Of a stretch of DNA of 64,000 bases, positions 23,167-34,160 are shown piece after piece. Under the pieces are notes generated by a model that was not told where the DNA came from, did no database searches, and worked only from the letters and a program-made list of their open reading frames with translations. The position numbers were made by a program, and so were the translations under genes. Source of the DNA: Symbiodinium kawagutii. Its lineage: Eukaryota > Sar > Dinophyceae > Suessiales > Symbiodiniaceae. The first letter of the stretch is position 1; every line of letters begins with the position of its first letter. The stretch spans positions 251,000 through 314,999 of the forward strand of contig VSDK01028563.1 of assembly GCA_009767595.1 (NCBI GenBank), written 5' to 3'.

Positions 23167-23890
23167 CTGGCACCGCGCTAGGGGAACCCAACCCCGTCCT
23201 TATCAAATATGGTGTTAGATGCTTTTTCTATGGTTTTTATACGGTTTTTGTTTGTTTTTTTATGTTTTTTTGGATAATTTGTTGTCAGTGATGATTTCTT
23301 CAGAAGCCAACTCATCCGGTTCGAGGATTTGTCTGAGCCCATATCCTAGTCCTACTAATGGATATCAAGTGAAAAGTGGTACCATGTGCAATCCACCTTG
23401 AACTGTTGTCAGTTGTGGCGCGGAGCCACCGCCACTCCCATGTGACCTCCATGGCATAAAGCTCGCCGGCGCCAGCAAAACCCTCCACCGGTTGAGCTTT
23501 GGCCTCAGGATTCAGGTTGGTTAAGTGCCACCATAGCTGAGAGACCGCAGAACCAACCAGGACGTTGCGTCAACACAGCATGGGAGGGGTCGATGGCGTG
23601 GGGTTTTGACCCATAGCCATATGACCCGCCAAGTCTGTTCCTGGAAACTGCTTGGACCCTGGAAAAAAAAACAGCGCAGTTGGCATCATGACTTGGAGAG
23701 CGGCCATTCTTTATCTGATTGAAAAAGCGATAGGACATGATGCGTAATGACATAATGATCAAATCTATCTAAAATTTATGTATATTTGAATGTGAATATA
23801 TCATAACATATATGCATGTGATGTCAAGACGAAGAATCAAAGCATGCTGGTGCTTTCTTTTTCGCACAGGGCATGCTATAAGATCAATCC

Positions 23891-26800
23891 TTAGGATAGA
23901 AACTGCCACTGTTGCTTGGAGGCATAATGGGAGAAGCCTTCTGCTTGCTCCACGTCATTCCTCTGGCTAGCTTCATGTGGCAAGACCTTCTGTGACTTGC
24001 CACGAAAATATCTAAAAATGACAACTGCCCCCACGGCTGCTGCAACACCACCTACAACAGCCACACAAATCCAGAGCACAATCTGCCCGGGATTTGCCTC
24101 AAACCCATCGGTTGCTGACCCTGTGGGACAGCTGGTGCCCTCTCCTGCCACCCATCGCAATTGGGCTGCATTTTTGCCACTACGGCCCTGCCACTGAAGG
24201 CCTATGAAGATTGATCTCAAGTCACCCAGCATCGTCTCATCAGCTTGAACTGATAGGCTGGTCATCTTTCCACCTGGCCACTCTCCCTGGGAGCTGCTCA
24301 CTCTCCGCTGGGAGCTGCTCACTCCACTTGCCGGGAGCTGTTCCGCTAGAGTGGTGTGGAGGTGTCCCCAGGACCAACGACTTCGCAGCGCGCCTGCGTT
24401 GCCTGCCTTCGCAGATTGCTCAATCTGCAGCAGGTATTCGCCAGCACCACAGGTGAGCTCAACGGTGAAGAAGGACCACTGCCACGATTTCCTGCCAGTG
24501 ACATAGCGACACATCGCGACACATCGGGCTTTGGAAATGCTTGGAATGCTGTCTTTGTAACACTCTCAACTTCAGACCGTGCGTTTTAAAATTGTGGGAA
24601 AAAAGAAAAGCAAAACAAAAAGCATTCATTCTCAAAGCACTGCCCGTGGTACAGCTCCACTGCCATCCCGGGCAAAGACCCTTCCGTCAAGGGCACAGCA
24701 GCAGCCCGCTGGTCGCAGAAAGGTCCCAGAAAGGGATCAGAACATCGACAGGACCAGTGCCCGTCGTCCAACCTGAGGTCAGGTCACAGCTGAATCCAAC
24801 AAAAATGGGGTTGTCATGGGTTGTGCATGAATTGTCATTGTGAGCCCAAATGGCGGTTAAAAACTAGCAACATGTAGCAATAAACCAAAGACAACAAAGA
24901 AAGAAATGTCAAGAACACTTAAATGCTGACCAAAGAAATTCACGTCCAATACTGGCCTACAGGGCCTCAAAACAAGCCCTTTGTGTGTGTGTGTGTGTGA
25001 CGTCCATTGGTGGAGCCCAGCTTCCCAAAAATAAACGATTTGTTCATCACAACCTGGCTGTCAAGCTCGTCCGTGCATGGCTCTGACTCTCATTGGCTAT
25101 CAGTTTTGAACAAAAAAACGCTCAACCATCCTCAACAATCCTTAACTTCATCCTGAAGTCCATCCTTAACTTCATCCTTAACTCCATCCTTAACTCCATC
25201 CTTAACTCCATCCTTAACTCCATCTTAACTCATCCTCAAGCCCTCCTTGAACCCTCCTCACGTCTCATGACCCATCCATAGGGGTGCGCAGGCCCGCCTC
25301 ACTGCCATTCCATGGGCTCCACAACTGGGCGCCCGCAGCTGGCTGGCGCAGGGCACCAAGGTGAAGCCGGAAGCCACCAGGGAGAAGGGCTGAGGTGTTC
25401 CAGTTGGCACCTGGACAAGCTGATGATGGCGGCTGATGGTGGAACTAGGAAGAACTTGACTTAAAAAATCGCCAGTTCGAGCGAAAAACTTTTGAAGTTA
25501 AGCTAGTTCCTCATCCTTAGTTAATGAGTTAACTAATTCTTTAGTTAACTAAGATAACTGAGGAATCGGAACTCAAAAACTAGTGAACTAATGCTGAACT
25601 GTGGCTGATGGCGGGCGTTCCGAACCATTCGTGTTCTAATAGTGCTTGATAGTGCTTAATAGTGCTTAGCAGTGCCATGAACTAATGATGAGCAGCTAAA
25701 AACCTAAGAACTAAATTACTAATAACTGATAACAAATGATTAACGATGGTGAGTTGCAGAGCAAGAAGTCCTCAGCAATGGAGTTCGACGATTAGTTGAT
25801 GGCTAATTACTAAAAACTAATCATTGGTAACTAAAAAAGTAATAACTTATGACTACTAACTGATAACTAGTGAGTGACACTGGCCGATCATCCGATCGTG
25901 GTCAATTGATAGTTTATTGCTGGTTCATCCATGGCTAGTTGATGGTTGAAATGAAAACTAATGATAGCAATGTCCTTGTCTCTATCTACCTATATAGCTA
26001 CCTAACTATCTAGCACTCTATCTATCTGCCTATCTATCTACTATGTAGCTGGCCCGGGTACAGTAAGTGTCTATCTAGTTATCTTATTGTCGATCGATCT
26101 TGCAAATCTACCTATCCGTCTTTCTAACTACGCAGCTAATATGGAACCATCCATACCTACCTATGTCCTGTGTATCATTATATACCTATCTGTCTGTCTA
26201 TCTAGTACCCTCTCTATTTTTCTGCGATCTATCGACCTAATCTGTCTTTCCATAATCTCCATCTAACTCTGCTGCTCTTTATCTGTCTGCCCCTCTGCCC
26301 CTCCGTCTGACTCTCTACCTGACTATCTGGCTGCCTCTCTGTCTGTATGCAGGGCTGTCTGTCTGTCCGTCCGTCTGTCAGTCTGTTTGTCCGTCTCTGT
26401 CTCCTTCCACTTTCCACCTAGCTGTCTGCCGGTGAATCTCTGCAACTATCTGTAGTCCACCTGTCTCTCTCTCTCTCTCTCTCGATCGATCTCTCTTGCT
26501 ACCCTACTTCCAAGCTCTCAAAACCAAGCTCTGGTAATGGCAATCTTGATTCACAATGGAATCATCGCTAAGTACGAATTGGTAGAGATTACAGTTCGTA
26601 GCGACGCATCACCAACCGGTGGTCTTAACCAAGTGATTAAAAATCACTACAACTTCTATCAACCAAGACTACTAATGTAATATTGGCTCAGAACGGTTGA
26701 CAATGGTTTATCAATGATGATAGATTCTAGTAGATCATGACTATGAAGCAAATTTAGAGCATATGTTGATACGTGTCGTACATTCTCACGCAGAGCGCGA

Positions 26801-29800
26801 AAGGTGATCCATGATTTGGCAACCACGCAAAGGTAGTTGTCTGCGGGGTGTGATGGTTTTCTTTGCCACCAGTGACGGAGAGTTCTCTCACACTATTAGC
26901 CTATTATAAATTATCTCCATCCAAAGAACACTCAACAAATATCAGTGCAAGTCTATGATTCCATCAATCAAGCAAGCTTCTGAAAATTTGCACCACTTGA
27001 TTTTCACCAGTTGTTTGAAACAGCTTGTTTTACTCCTAAAAATACTGGTTGTTTGCTACCTGTGGGACACCAGCTGTTTGAAACCACTCTTCGTTCCGAA
27101 AAAAACATGGCGACCTCGCCGGTGTGCGGTCCATACCGGTCCCACCTGAGGTGCCAACACCCGAACCACGCAAAACACCGATGCGAAGCTCTCGTAGCCC
27201 AGGAGCAAGACCTTCGGTCGCTGGTGGTCGAATCACCCCCTATAAAAAGCCACCATTGCGCCTTCATTGTCATATGCCTTCATCATTAATTAACCCATGA
27301 AAAAAATGCGCAAGTCAACCAACCAACCAACCCTGGGTTATTATTGGGGAAAAAATGTTTATAACGACCAACCGGCCTTCTCCACGTTGTTCACGCGATC
27401 CGCGCTGGGACCACCGTTGCCTTTGTTCACCACCCAGTTGGACACGTCGCAAAGCACTTCCAAATCCAAATCATGAACCAACGCGCCATCGTTGGATGGT
27501 GGATCGGTCCAAGCCAAGGCGATGGCCATGGATACCTTGCTGAAGCTGTGGCTTGTCATCTTTGGTCAACCAGTTGAATCCAAGTGAAAGAAGTCCATGT
27601 CAAATCATTTCCAAACACAAACACACACATCAACTTGATTGAAACAAACATAGATTGTCCAACAATGGTTTCCACACACATTTCAACAAATAGATGCCCA
27701 AGCACTTCCCCACCACAGCCGAACACCTCAACAAGTAGATGTCAAGCCTCATTTCCGCCCAACTCCCTCCGCCCATGAACTTCTCCCAAGACACCTCCGC
27801 CAGAGGCGTTTCTTTGTCCAAACAAAAGCGCTGAGCTCCCGCGGCGTCCGCCTCCGACTGGATCACCACCAGCCCAGGCCCCGCGGGGACGGGCAGGAAC
27901 GAGGCCAGCGAGGGCATCCCGAAGCCCACCTCTGGCAGCAGCACGGTGGAGGCGCTGCTCACTGATCTCCTGGCCCCACCCAGCGGTTGGGACTCACCCA
28001 TTTTTTTCGGCTTGCAAGGACCAAGGCCCAAGGATTGAAGATGTTTTTCCATGAATCATCCAGATTGAAGATGTTTTTTTCCATGAGTCATCCATGAATG
28101 ATTAGCTATGATCCATGGAAAAATGTGAAGGAATCATAGCTTTAATGATGGAAATTCCGGGGAAGAATCGTAGCTTTATTCGTGAAAAATGGATCTTTAG
28201 TGGCTATGATCATGAATGTTCAGGATGGAATTGCATCAATGGAATCATTCCTGGATGTTTAGTAACCAGCTATGATGATGAAGGATCAACGATGAACACT
28301 CTTTAATCAGTGCTTTAACGTGGGGTGAATCACCTTTAATTAATCAGAATGATGAACAAATGTTGCAGGATGATTACCTTGTCTTGTGATTCTTTCTGCT
28401 TTTTGTTTATTGACAAGTAGTCTTTGGTGATTCACCATCAATAATGATTATCGATTGGGCGGAACCTGTGCCCAGAGAAAGCGGAGCTGGCAGAATTATG
28501 TAAGACTGATGTGGGGAGACAACCATCCACAAATGATAGGTATCCTCAACCATCAAACATCACTCGCTACTCGGAAACTAACCATGGGTACAACGGGACA
28601 ACCATGCGCATCAGCTGACCTATCCTTCGACTCTAGAGTGAACCTGACCTTTTCTTATTCAAAAAACCTTGAAAAATCACAGAACATCACATAAAACCAA
28701 CTAAAATCACATAAAATCACATCAAATCACCCACAAAATCCCATCAATTCACACCTAAAATCCCCCCTTCTTCTCCAACCATCAGCATGCCCCACAGCTG
28801 CCAGGCCACCCGCCCCTCCTATCCAGCTGCGCCGCCGCCACCAGGACGGCCTTGATGCTGGCTGCCCAGACCTCGGGCAGCCGCGCCTGGCTCGGGTCCG
28901 CCCAGTCGCTGAGGTACTCGCGCACCAAGGCGCCCGTCCCAGCGGCCAGGCCGCAACTTTGGGACGTGCCACTCCTGGGAGCTGCTGAACAGCTGGGTGA
29001 ACAGCTGGGGGAACTGGACATGAACTAGACCTGTTTTAGATTTTTAGGCGGTTTTTGGGATACGTCTCAAGCAGTTAGAGTGCATGCCACTAGGGAAACT
29101 AGAGCTGCAAAAGATTGTTATGAACCATGCATCTAGCAGTTGTTGTGCGTACATGTTTAGCCTTTCAGAAGTTGCCTGGGCAAACAACCATTTTGAGTAG
29201 TGCGTAGGTGAAACACTGAGCCAGTATGGGGGAACTGCTTCTGTACACATCTGTGGCCGTGGGTCGGTATATCCTCCTTAATTTTTGGTTCTTATCCCCC
29301 ATAACCAGCTAGTTAACTCCTACTATTAACCACGAACCAGCTAGATTTATCTGATGATCAGCTAGTTAAACCTATCATCCAGCTAGTTAATGCTAGTTAC
29401 TCATCTGATTTTTCCGCCAGGCTTCATCTGCTTAAAGCCACAGTCCAAGCCCACGGCCGTTGAGCTGATTCCATCGCCCGGCAGCACCACCTCGGGCTTC
29501 ACACGTTGCGAAGGCAAGCCTCCGTAGCGGCTGAAGGGAGCCCTTGCCTCCGGCACCACCGTGTTGCTCACCACGGGGAAGGTGAGGTGGGCGCCAGGCT
29601 CCAAGATGCGGAGCCCATCGCTGGAGGACACCATCATCACGGGCAAAATCAAGCCATACTGCTGGATGTCCACGTGGTCCCCCGTCATCACCACCATCTT
29701 CTGGTTCGCGCCATTCACCACCACCACGCCCGCGGCGCCCGCGTCTGAGCAATGCTTGGCTTTCAGCAGAAAACTGCAAGTACCGCGATGGACCAAGCAG

Positions 29801-32146
29801 ACGTGACCTCGAGGAAATGCCTGCAGTGCAGTGCATGCCTCCGCGGGCGATGCTTCCGTCACAGGTGCATCCACAGCCGCCAACAAGCGAACAGGGTTGT
29901 AGGCACATTCCGGACAGGCGGCCCGGAAGTTGAGGCAGTCATCCACCACAGCCTCGCACAACGTCAGGGTCTGTTCGCTGGGCTTCGTGGCTCCAAACAA
30001 AGCAGGTAGGCCATCCACTTCTGTGGCACAGCTGCTGCGAGCATCGCCCACACAACTGTCGAAGCCCAGCAATAAGGCGCTATGGACAAAGGATGGCTGC
30101 CTGATGGCCCACCCCCCACACGAGAGTAGCTATGAGTTTATCAGATTTACTAGGATCTTCTCACAAAGCAGGGTTGAAAGCCAAAAAACTTCAAAAGTTT
30201 CAGGACCAGTTGCTCTTGATACAATCGCGGCGCGTTGTAGGATGCTCCTACACACAGGGCATTTTTGGAGGTGCAAGGAGACTCCGAACTCTTGTCACTT
30301 GCTTCGGCTGGCACGTTGCCAGACGGAAAAACGGGCAAAAAGCTGGGGTTGTTCCATACATAGCTGTCCTGAGCTTGGCTGTGAGTCAAATTGTGTCTCA
30401 GGAAAAGTGCATCACATCAGCAAAGTATCTAAAGTAAAATGGCAAACGCTGCGAAACGCTGACCAAATCTGGCGAGTGTCCACCCTGTTCTGAAGTGGCA
30501 CATTGCTTTCGTAGCTCCACGGCGAGCAAACAATATTAGCATCCGCATCCTTGAAGTAATCGAAATACAATCTGTCAATTGCTGTCTCGGGAACCTACCA
30601 GCAGCGCAGAGCCTGGTATGTAAATTTGGGGCTCACACATCTCCAGACAAATCTGGAAGGTGGTATGATCATGCATGGCCATTCATCGCCTACATGCATT
30701 TCATTCGCAAAACGTGTTGCTGCCTACGTAGTATGCCTACGAGTACGTTTGCGAGGGAGCACCATCTCCCATGGACGGGTTTGTGCTGGCTGCTGGGCAG
30801 GAACAAAAAGTGCGACTGCTGCACTTGAAATCAAACTAATCCTGTAGATTTCAAATGATTTCAACACAGCGTCATCGCACATCATCGGTGCAGGCCTAAG
30901 AAGCACCAGCAAATCACCTGATTGTCTTGTTCAACGAGTAAGTTTAGAGTAACCCTGCTGTTCGCACAACATGCAACGACCGTCTCAAACACATGAACAA
31001 TTATGTATCTAGACATGGCAGTCGACAAATGTCAAAGCTGATGCAACGTTCCATTGAACTAGTCAAACGGCTGAGTGCCTGCTGGTAGCTAAAGTATCAG
31101 TCACATAGGTCTTCAAGTGGCTGTGTCTATGGCGGTACCCTCATGTGCTTCGTTCCCCTGTACCTTGGTGATCATATTTTGCTGCTTGGCACCCTTGATT
31201 TACATACAGCCGCACAGTTGGCTGTATCTCCTGTTCGCATCCTGTTGGTTCTCATATTTTGCTATGGCTACTGATTATCACTTTATCACTGACCCAACCA
31301 ACCCAAACCCAACCCAAAACCCAACCCCAACCCAAACCCAACCCAAAACCCAACCCCACCCTGCAGTGAAGTCTTGCTTCCCATGTTGCTTCCCATGTTG
31401 GAACCGCTGGAACCGCTGGAACCGAACCTCGCCTTGTACATGCCAGGCTCGCTGGCCTTCTCCACATCCACCACCACCAACCGAGCTGCTGGGGCCATCC
31501 CCAGGTTCTCCGGCAGCTGCAGGGCTTGAGCTTCGGAGCTCAGCCTAGGCATGGCAGCTCCCCCCGCCAGACCTGCCTAGGCAGCTAGGAAGGTCATCCC
31601 CCCACCAGCTGGCCTGCGAAAAATGGCTGGCGATTGACCATCAAATGTAGGGGTTTATTCAAGGCGGATCCCCGATTTTGCATGATCATTCAGAAATATT
31701 GAGCATTTTAATCACTGACCATTGATCATTCGATTCATCATTGACCATGTTGCCATGTATCAACCTGTGAGTTGTAGATGTTCGAATCCATCTAAGCAGT
31801 TTTCCTGAAACTGCTTGGTGTTGGGGATGACCAATGCAGCCCCTCGAACCACCACCTGCATATCCTCCAGTGGCAAGCAACAGTTGGCCAACCATGGTGC
31901 CAGCGATATGGGTGCCATGCCCTATTGAGCTGTCTTGGCTGTCCCCACCCACTGCAAAGTAGCCCGCGATCTTCCGGTGGTTGCCTGTTCTCCCAAAAGG
32001 GACCGCTTCAGCGTTGTCTTGAAAGGAACATGCTGCGCCATCGACCCCGGTGTCTCCCAGACCCAATACTTGACCTGAACCTAGCAATCCAGCTCGGTGT
32101 AAGGCAGGGCTCCGTGTGGCTTCCTGCCAGTTGCCATCATCCTGGC
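23891..32146 (-). CDS. Membrane-anchored S8 subtilase with PA and EGF-like domains
   Basis: Twelve exons in perfect phase give about 868 residues: 31856-32146, 31433-31530, 30484-30549, 30223-30368, 29429-30055, 28802-28974, 27795-27931, 27377-27535, 27146-27211, 25298-25410, 24641-24772, 23891-24491. Catalytic Asp sits in VLGLGDTGVD, His in IGHGTHIAGT, Ser in SGTSQSCGLAAG. Between His and Ser come LGMAPAARLVVVDV, PSGN and KNALCVGAS blocks and a Cys-rich PA domain with RVKPEVVLPGDGI. After Ser there is the fold's C-terminal sandwich (ALAWTDPP, HDLDLEV, DRVNNVEK, TPQPFSLVASG), an EGF-like module (HWSCRCSDPFLGPFC), then a membrane helix (IVLWICVAVVGGVAAAVGAV) and a short tail. It is probably a type I protease of the secretory route. 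The usual NSWG oxyanion segment reads CSPWSYES. No propeptide or signal peptide was found, so the 5' end is missing or unrecognised. Confidence 0.8.
25136..25256. repeat. 12-bp tandem repeat, CCTTAACTCCAT
   Basis: About eight imperfect copies of a 12-bp unit inside the subtilase intron between exons 25298-25410 and 24641-24772. No coding role is likely. Confidence 0.8.
25415..27140. other. Long subtilase intron, tetranucleotide-rich
   Basis: No exon was seen. Positions 25500-25960 are built from AACTAATGA/GTTAACTAA words. Positions 25975-26500 are rich in CTAT, CTGT and CT repeats, including a (CT)n run at 26461-26483. This is the largest intron of the subtilase model. Confidence 0.55.
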
Positions 32147-33778
32147 CTAAAACCAGTTGAGAAGCAAACTCCATGTTCATGTCTGCCATTTTCGTAGCAG
32201 CGCTGCTTGGCAGCAAACGAAAGGACCAACTCCATACCAAAAAAAACACTTCGCCACTGCGCATTTGGCCTGCAAGCCAAATGTTAAATCGCAAACCAAT
32301 GCGAATTTGTCTACTTCGGCCTTTGGCCGATTTAGACCTCGCAACGGCCGTGGCCAAATGGCATCCCTATTGGGAATTGCCAATGGTACCCCGCTGGTCC
32401 TCAAAAATTGGAGTGTGCCTTCATTTGAGCCGACAAGTGAAAAAGGGAAGCTTTGATTCACACCGTTTACACCTCCTATGTGCAAATAAAAGCCCACTGG
32501 GGAACGAATGCGTCTTTCTAGGTGAGGCCTTTGGACAAAAAGTATTTCAGCTTTTGTTTGGGGCATCCTCTGCCTCATGGAGCATGGCAGAGATTGAGGA
32601 ACAACCGGATTGACCAGGCAGGAGTAGACTGTCGCAACGAACCAACGGTATCACTCAGCATCATAACCACCCGCAGTTCTAGGTGGTAATAGCGACGGTT
32701 ATTACAAACCAGCAGCATAGCTATTGACATTAACATGTCATAATAAGTAACCTGTGGTGATGGGAGGTGCGCAGCAACAACCCCCATGATTGATAATATT
32801 GATAGCTATATCACGACCTATCTATGGGTAAACTGATGGTGGTCTATGTACTATTTGAGCGGTGATTTCATCATTATCAGCCAACAATGAGCTAATTATA
32901 ATGTCTCATAGCCCGCAATGAAGATTTTTGTCCACTACTGGTTCTTACATGCGATTACTTCGTAGCGAATCACAATACCCAATACTGGCCGGCTGCCTAG
33001 GAGAATGAAAGATACTACATCTGCTTAGCGAATCAACCATATAGTAGTTAGCTAGATAGTCCATAGCAACTCAAAAGTTAATGTTTAACTAAATAAATAA
33101 AAGTCAACTATAGTACGTACTAATACTGTAGTACAGTTCCTAGATCTCTCCACCATCTGGTTGCACCACTCCCGGCCTAGCTCCTGGCCTAGCTCCTGGG
33201 CCTTAGGGACACCCCCAGGCCCCACGTCGTCATCGCCACGGCGAGATGCCGAGAGTTTGCATCCCAAGGCGTCGCCCAGGGAGTGCGCCGGGTCCGTGGA
33301 GATGATCAAGACCTGCTGAAGCGCCGCAGTTCAACCGGCTCCACCAGCAAAGATCCCAGGCGGATGGTTATTGAATGTTATTGGGGAGTTTGTCTACTGT
33401 TTTTGATGGTTTTCTCATCCTTTTTTGGATGGTTATTGGGGAGTTTTTCTACTCCTTTTTTGGATGGTTATTGGGGATTTATTGGTGATTTCTGCTGCTT
33501 TTTCTGGGGAGGTCCACAGCCAAGGCTGAGGGCGAGCTCGTGGCCCAATTCAACAGAGCCACAATTGGTTATTGGGGAGTTTTTCTACTGCTTTTTCTGC
33601 TTCTTTTTGGCGATTCCACAAGTAGAATCTCCTGAAACTTTTTTTCTGGCTGCTTTTTTTGTGGTTTTTCTAGGTTTCTACCTGGAGAAGGGCGTTTCTG
33701 CGGGTTGTGAGGATGTTGCGACACCAAAACCTCCATGGCGCCCGGGTGGATTCCTGGCGAAGGGGGGCTTGCCAGGTC

Positions 33779-33779
<1 letters not shown>

Positions 33780-33823
<44 letters not shown>
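33780..33823. repeat. (ATC)n microsatellite
   Basis: About 14 perfect ATC units. This is the one large trinucleotide array whose orientation is opposite to the others, and it is not next to a recognised acceptor. Confidence 0.85.
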
Positions 33824-33824
<1 letters not shown>

Positions 33825-34061
33825 GAAGTGGGAAATCAAAGAAGGTGGGCCCAAAAAAAGTCTATAAGTTGGTTTTCAATCATTGAATTCGCCTTATATA
33901 GCAGGTAGAGGGGCTTATGAGTCATAAACCAAGAGCGAATTACAACTGCCAGGGGGGCCACCTTGTCAGAGATGCTGTAGATTTGATTGTCGGTCACTAG
34001 CTGTGGTTGAACTGATGGCGGCTTTCTAGCAGCTGGATCTACCATTCCCATCCTGTCTCTT

Positions 34062-34160
34062 CTGGTGGGTCAAAACCTTGTACCCCTGGCGAACCATAAA
34101 AGACCAGGCTAGTCTTTGTTCCCCACTATTGGTTGGTTACTATTGACCCATAGCCATATA
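34062..34160. mobile_element. MITE-like family A copy
   Basis: Left end TGGTGGGTCAAAACC, right end ATTGACCCATAGCCATATA, with the family's CCCCTGG and GGTTGGTTACTATTGACC interior. It is followed by a related repeat (34160-34260) matching 170-285 and 22950-23030. Confidence 0.55.

Noticed and set aside
31290-31370. AACCC/AAAACCC run resembling telomeric repeats
   Set aside because: The units are irregular and do not match the plant/algal CCCTAAA unit; it sits inside a subtilase intron.
32160-32600. Long open frames on both strands upstream of the subtilase
   Set aside because: No family sequence, no good start and no phase link. The subtilase exon begins at a TTTTAG acceptor at 32146.
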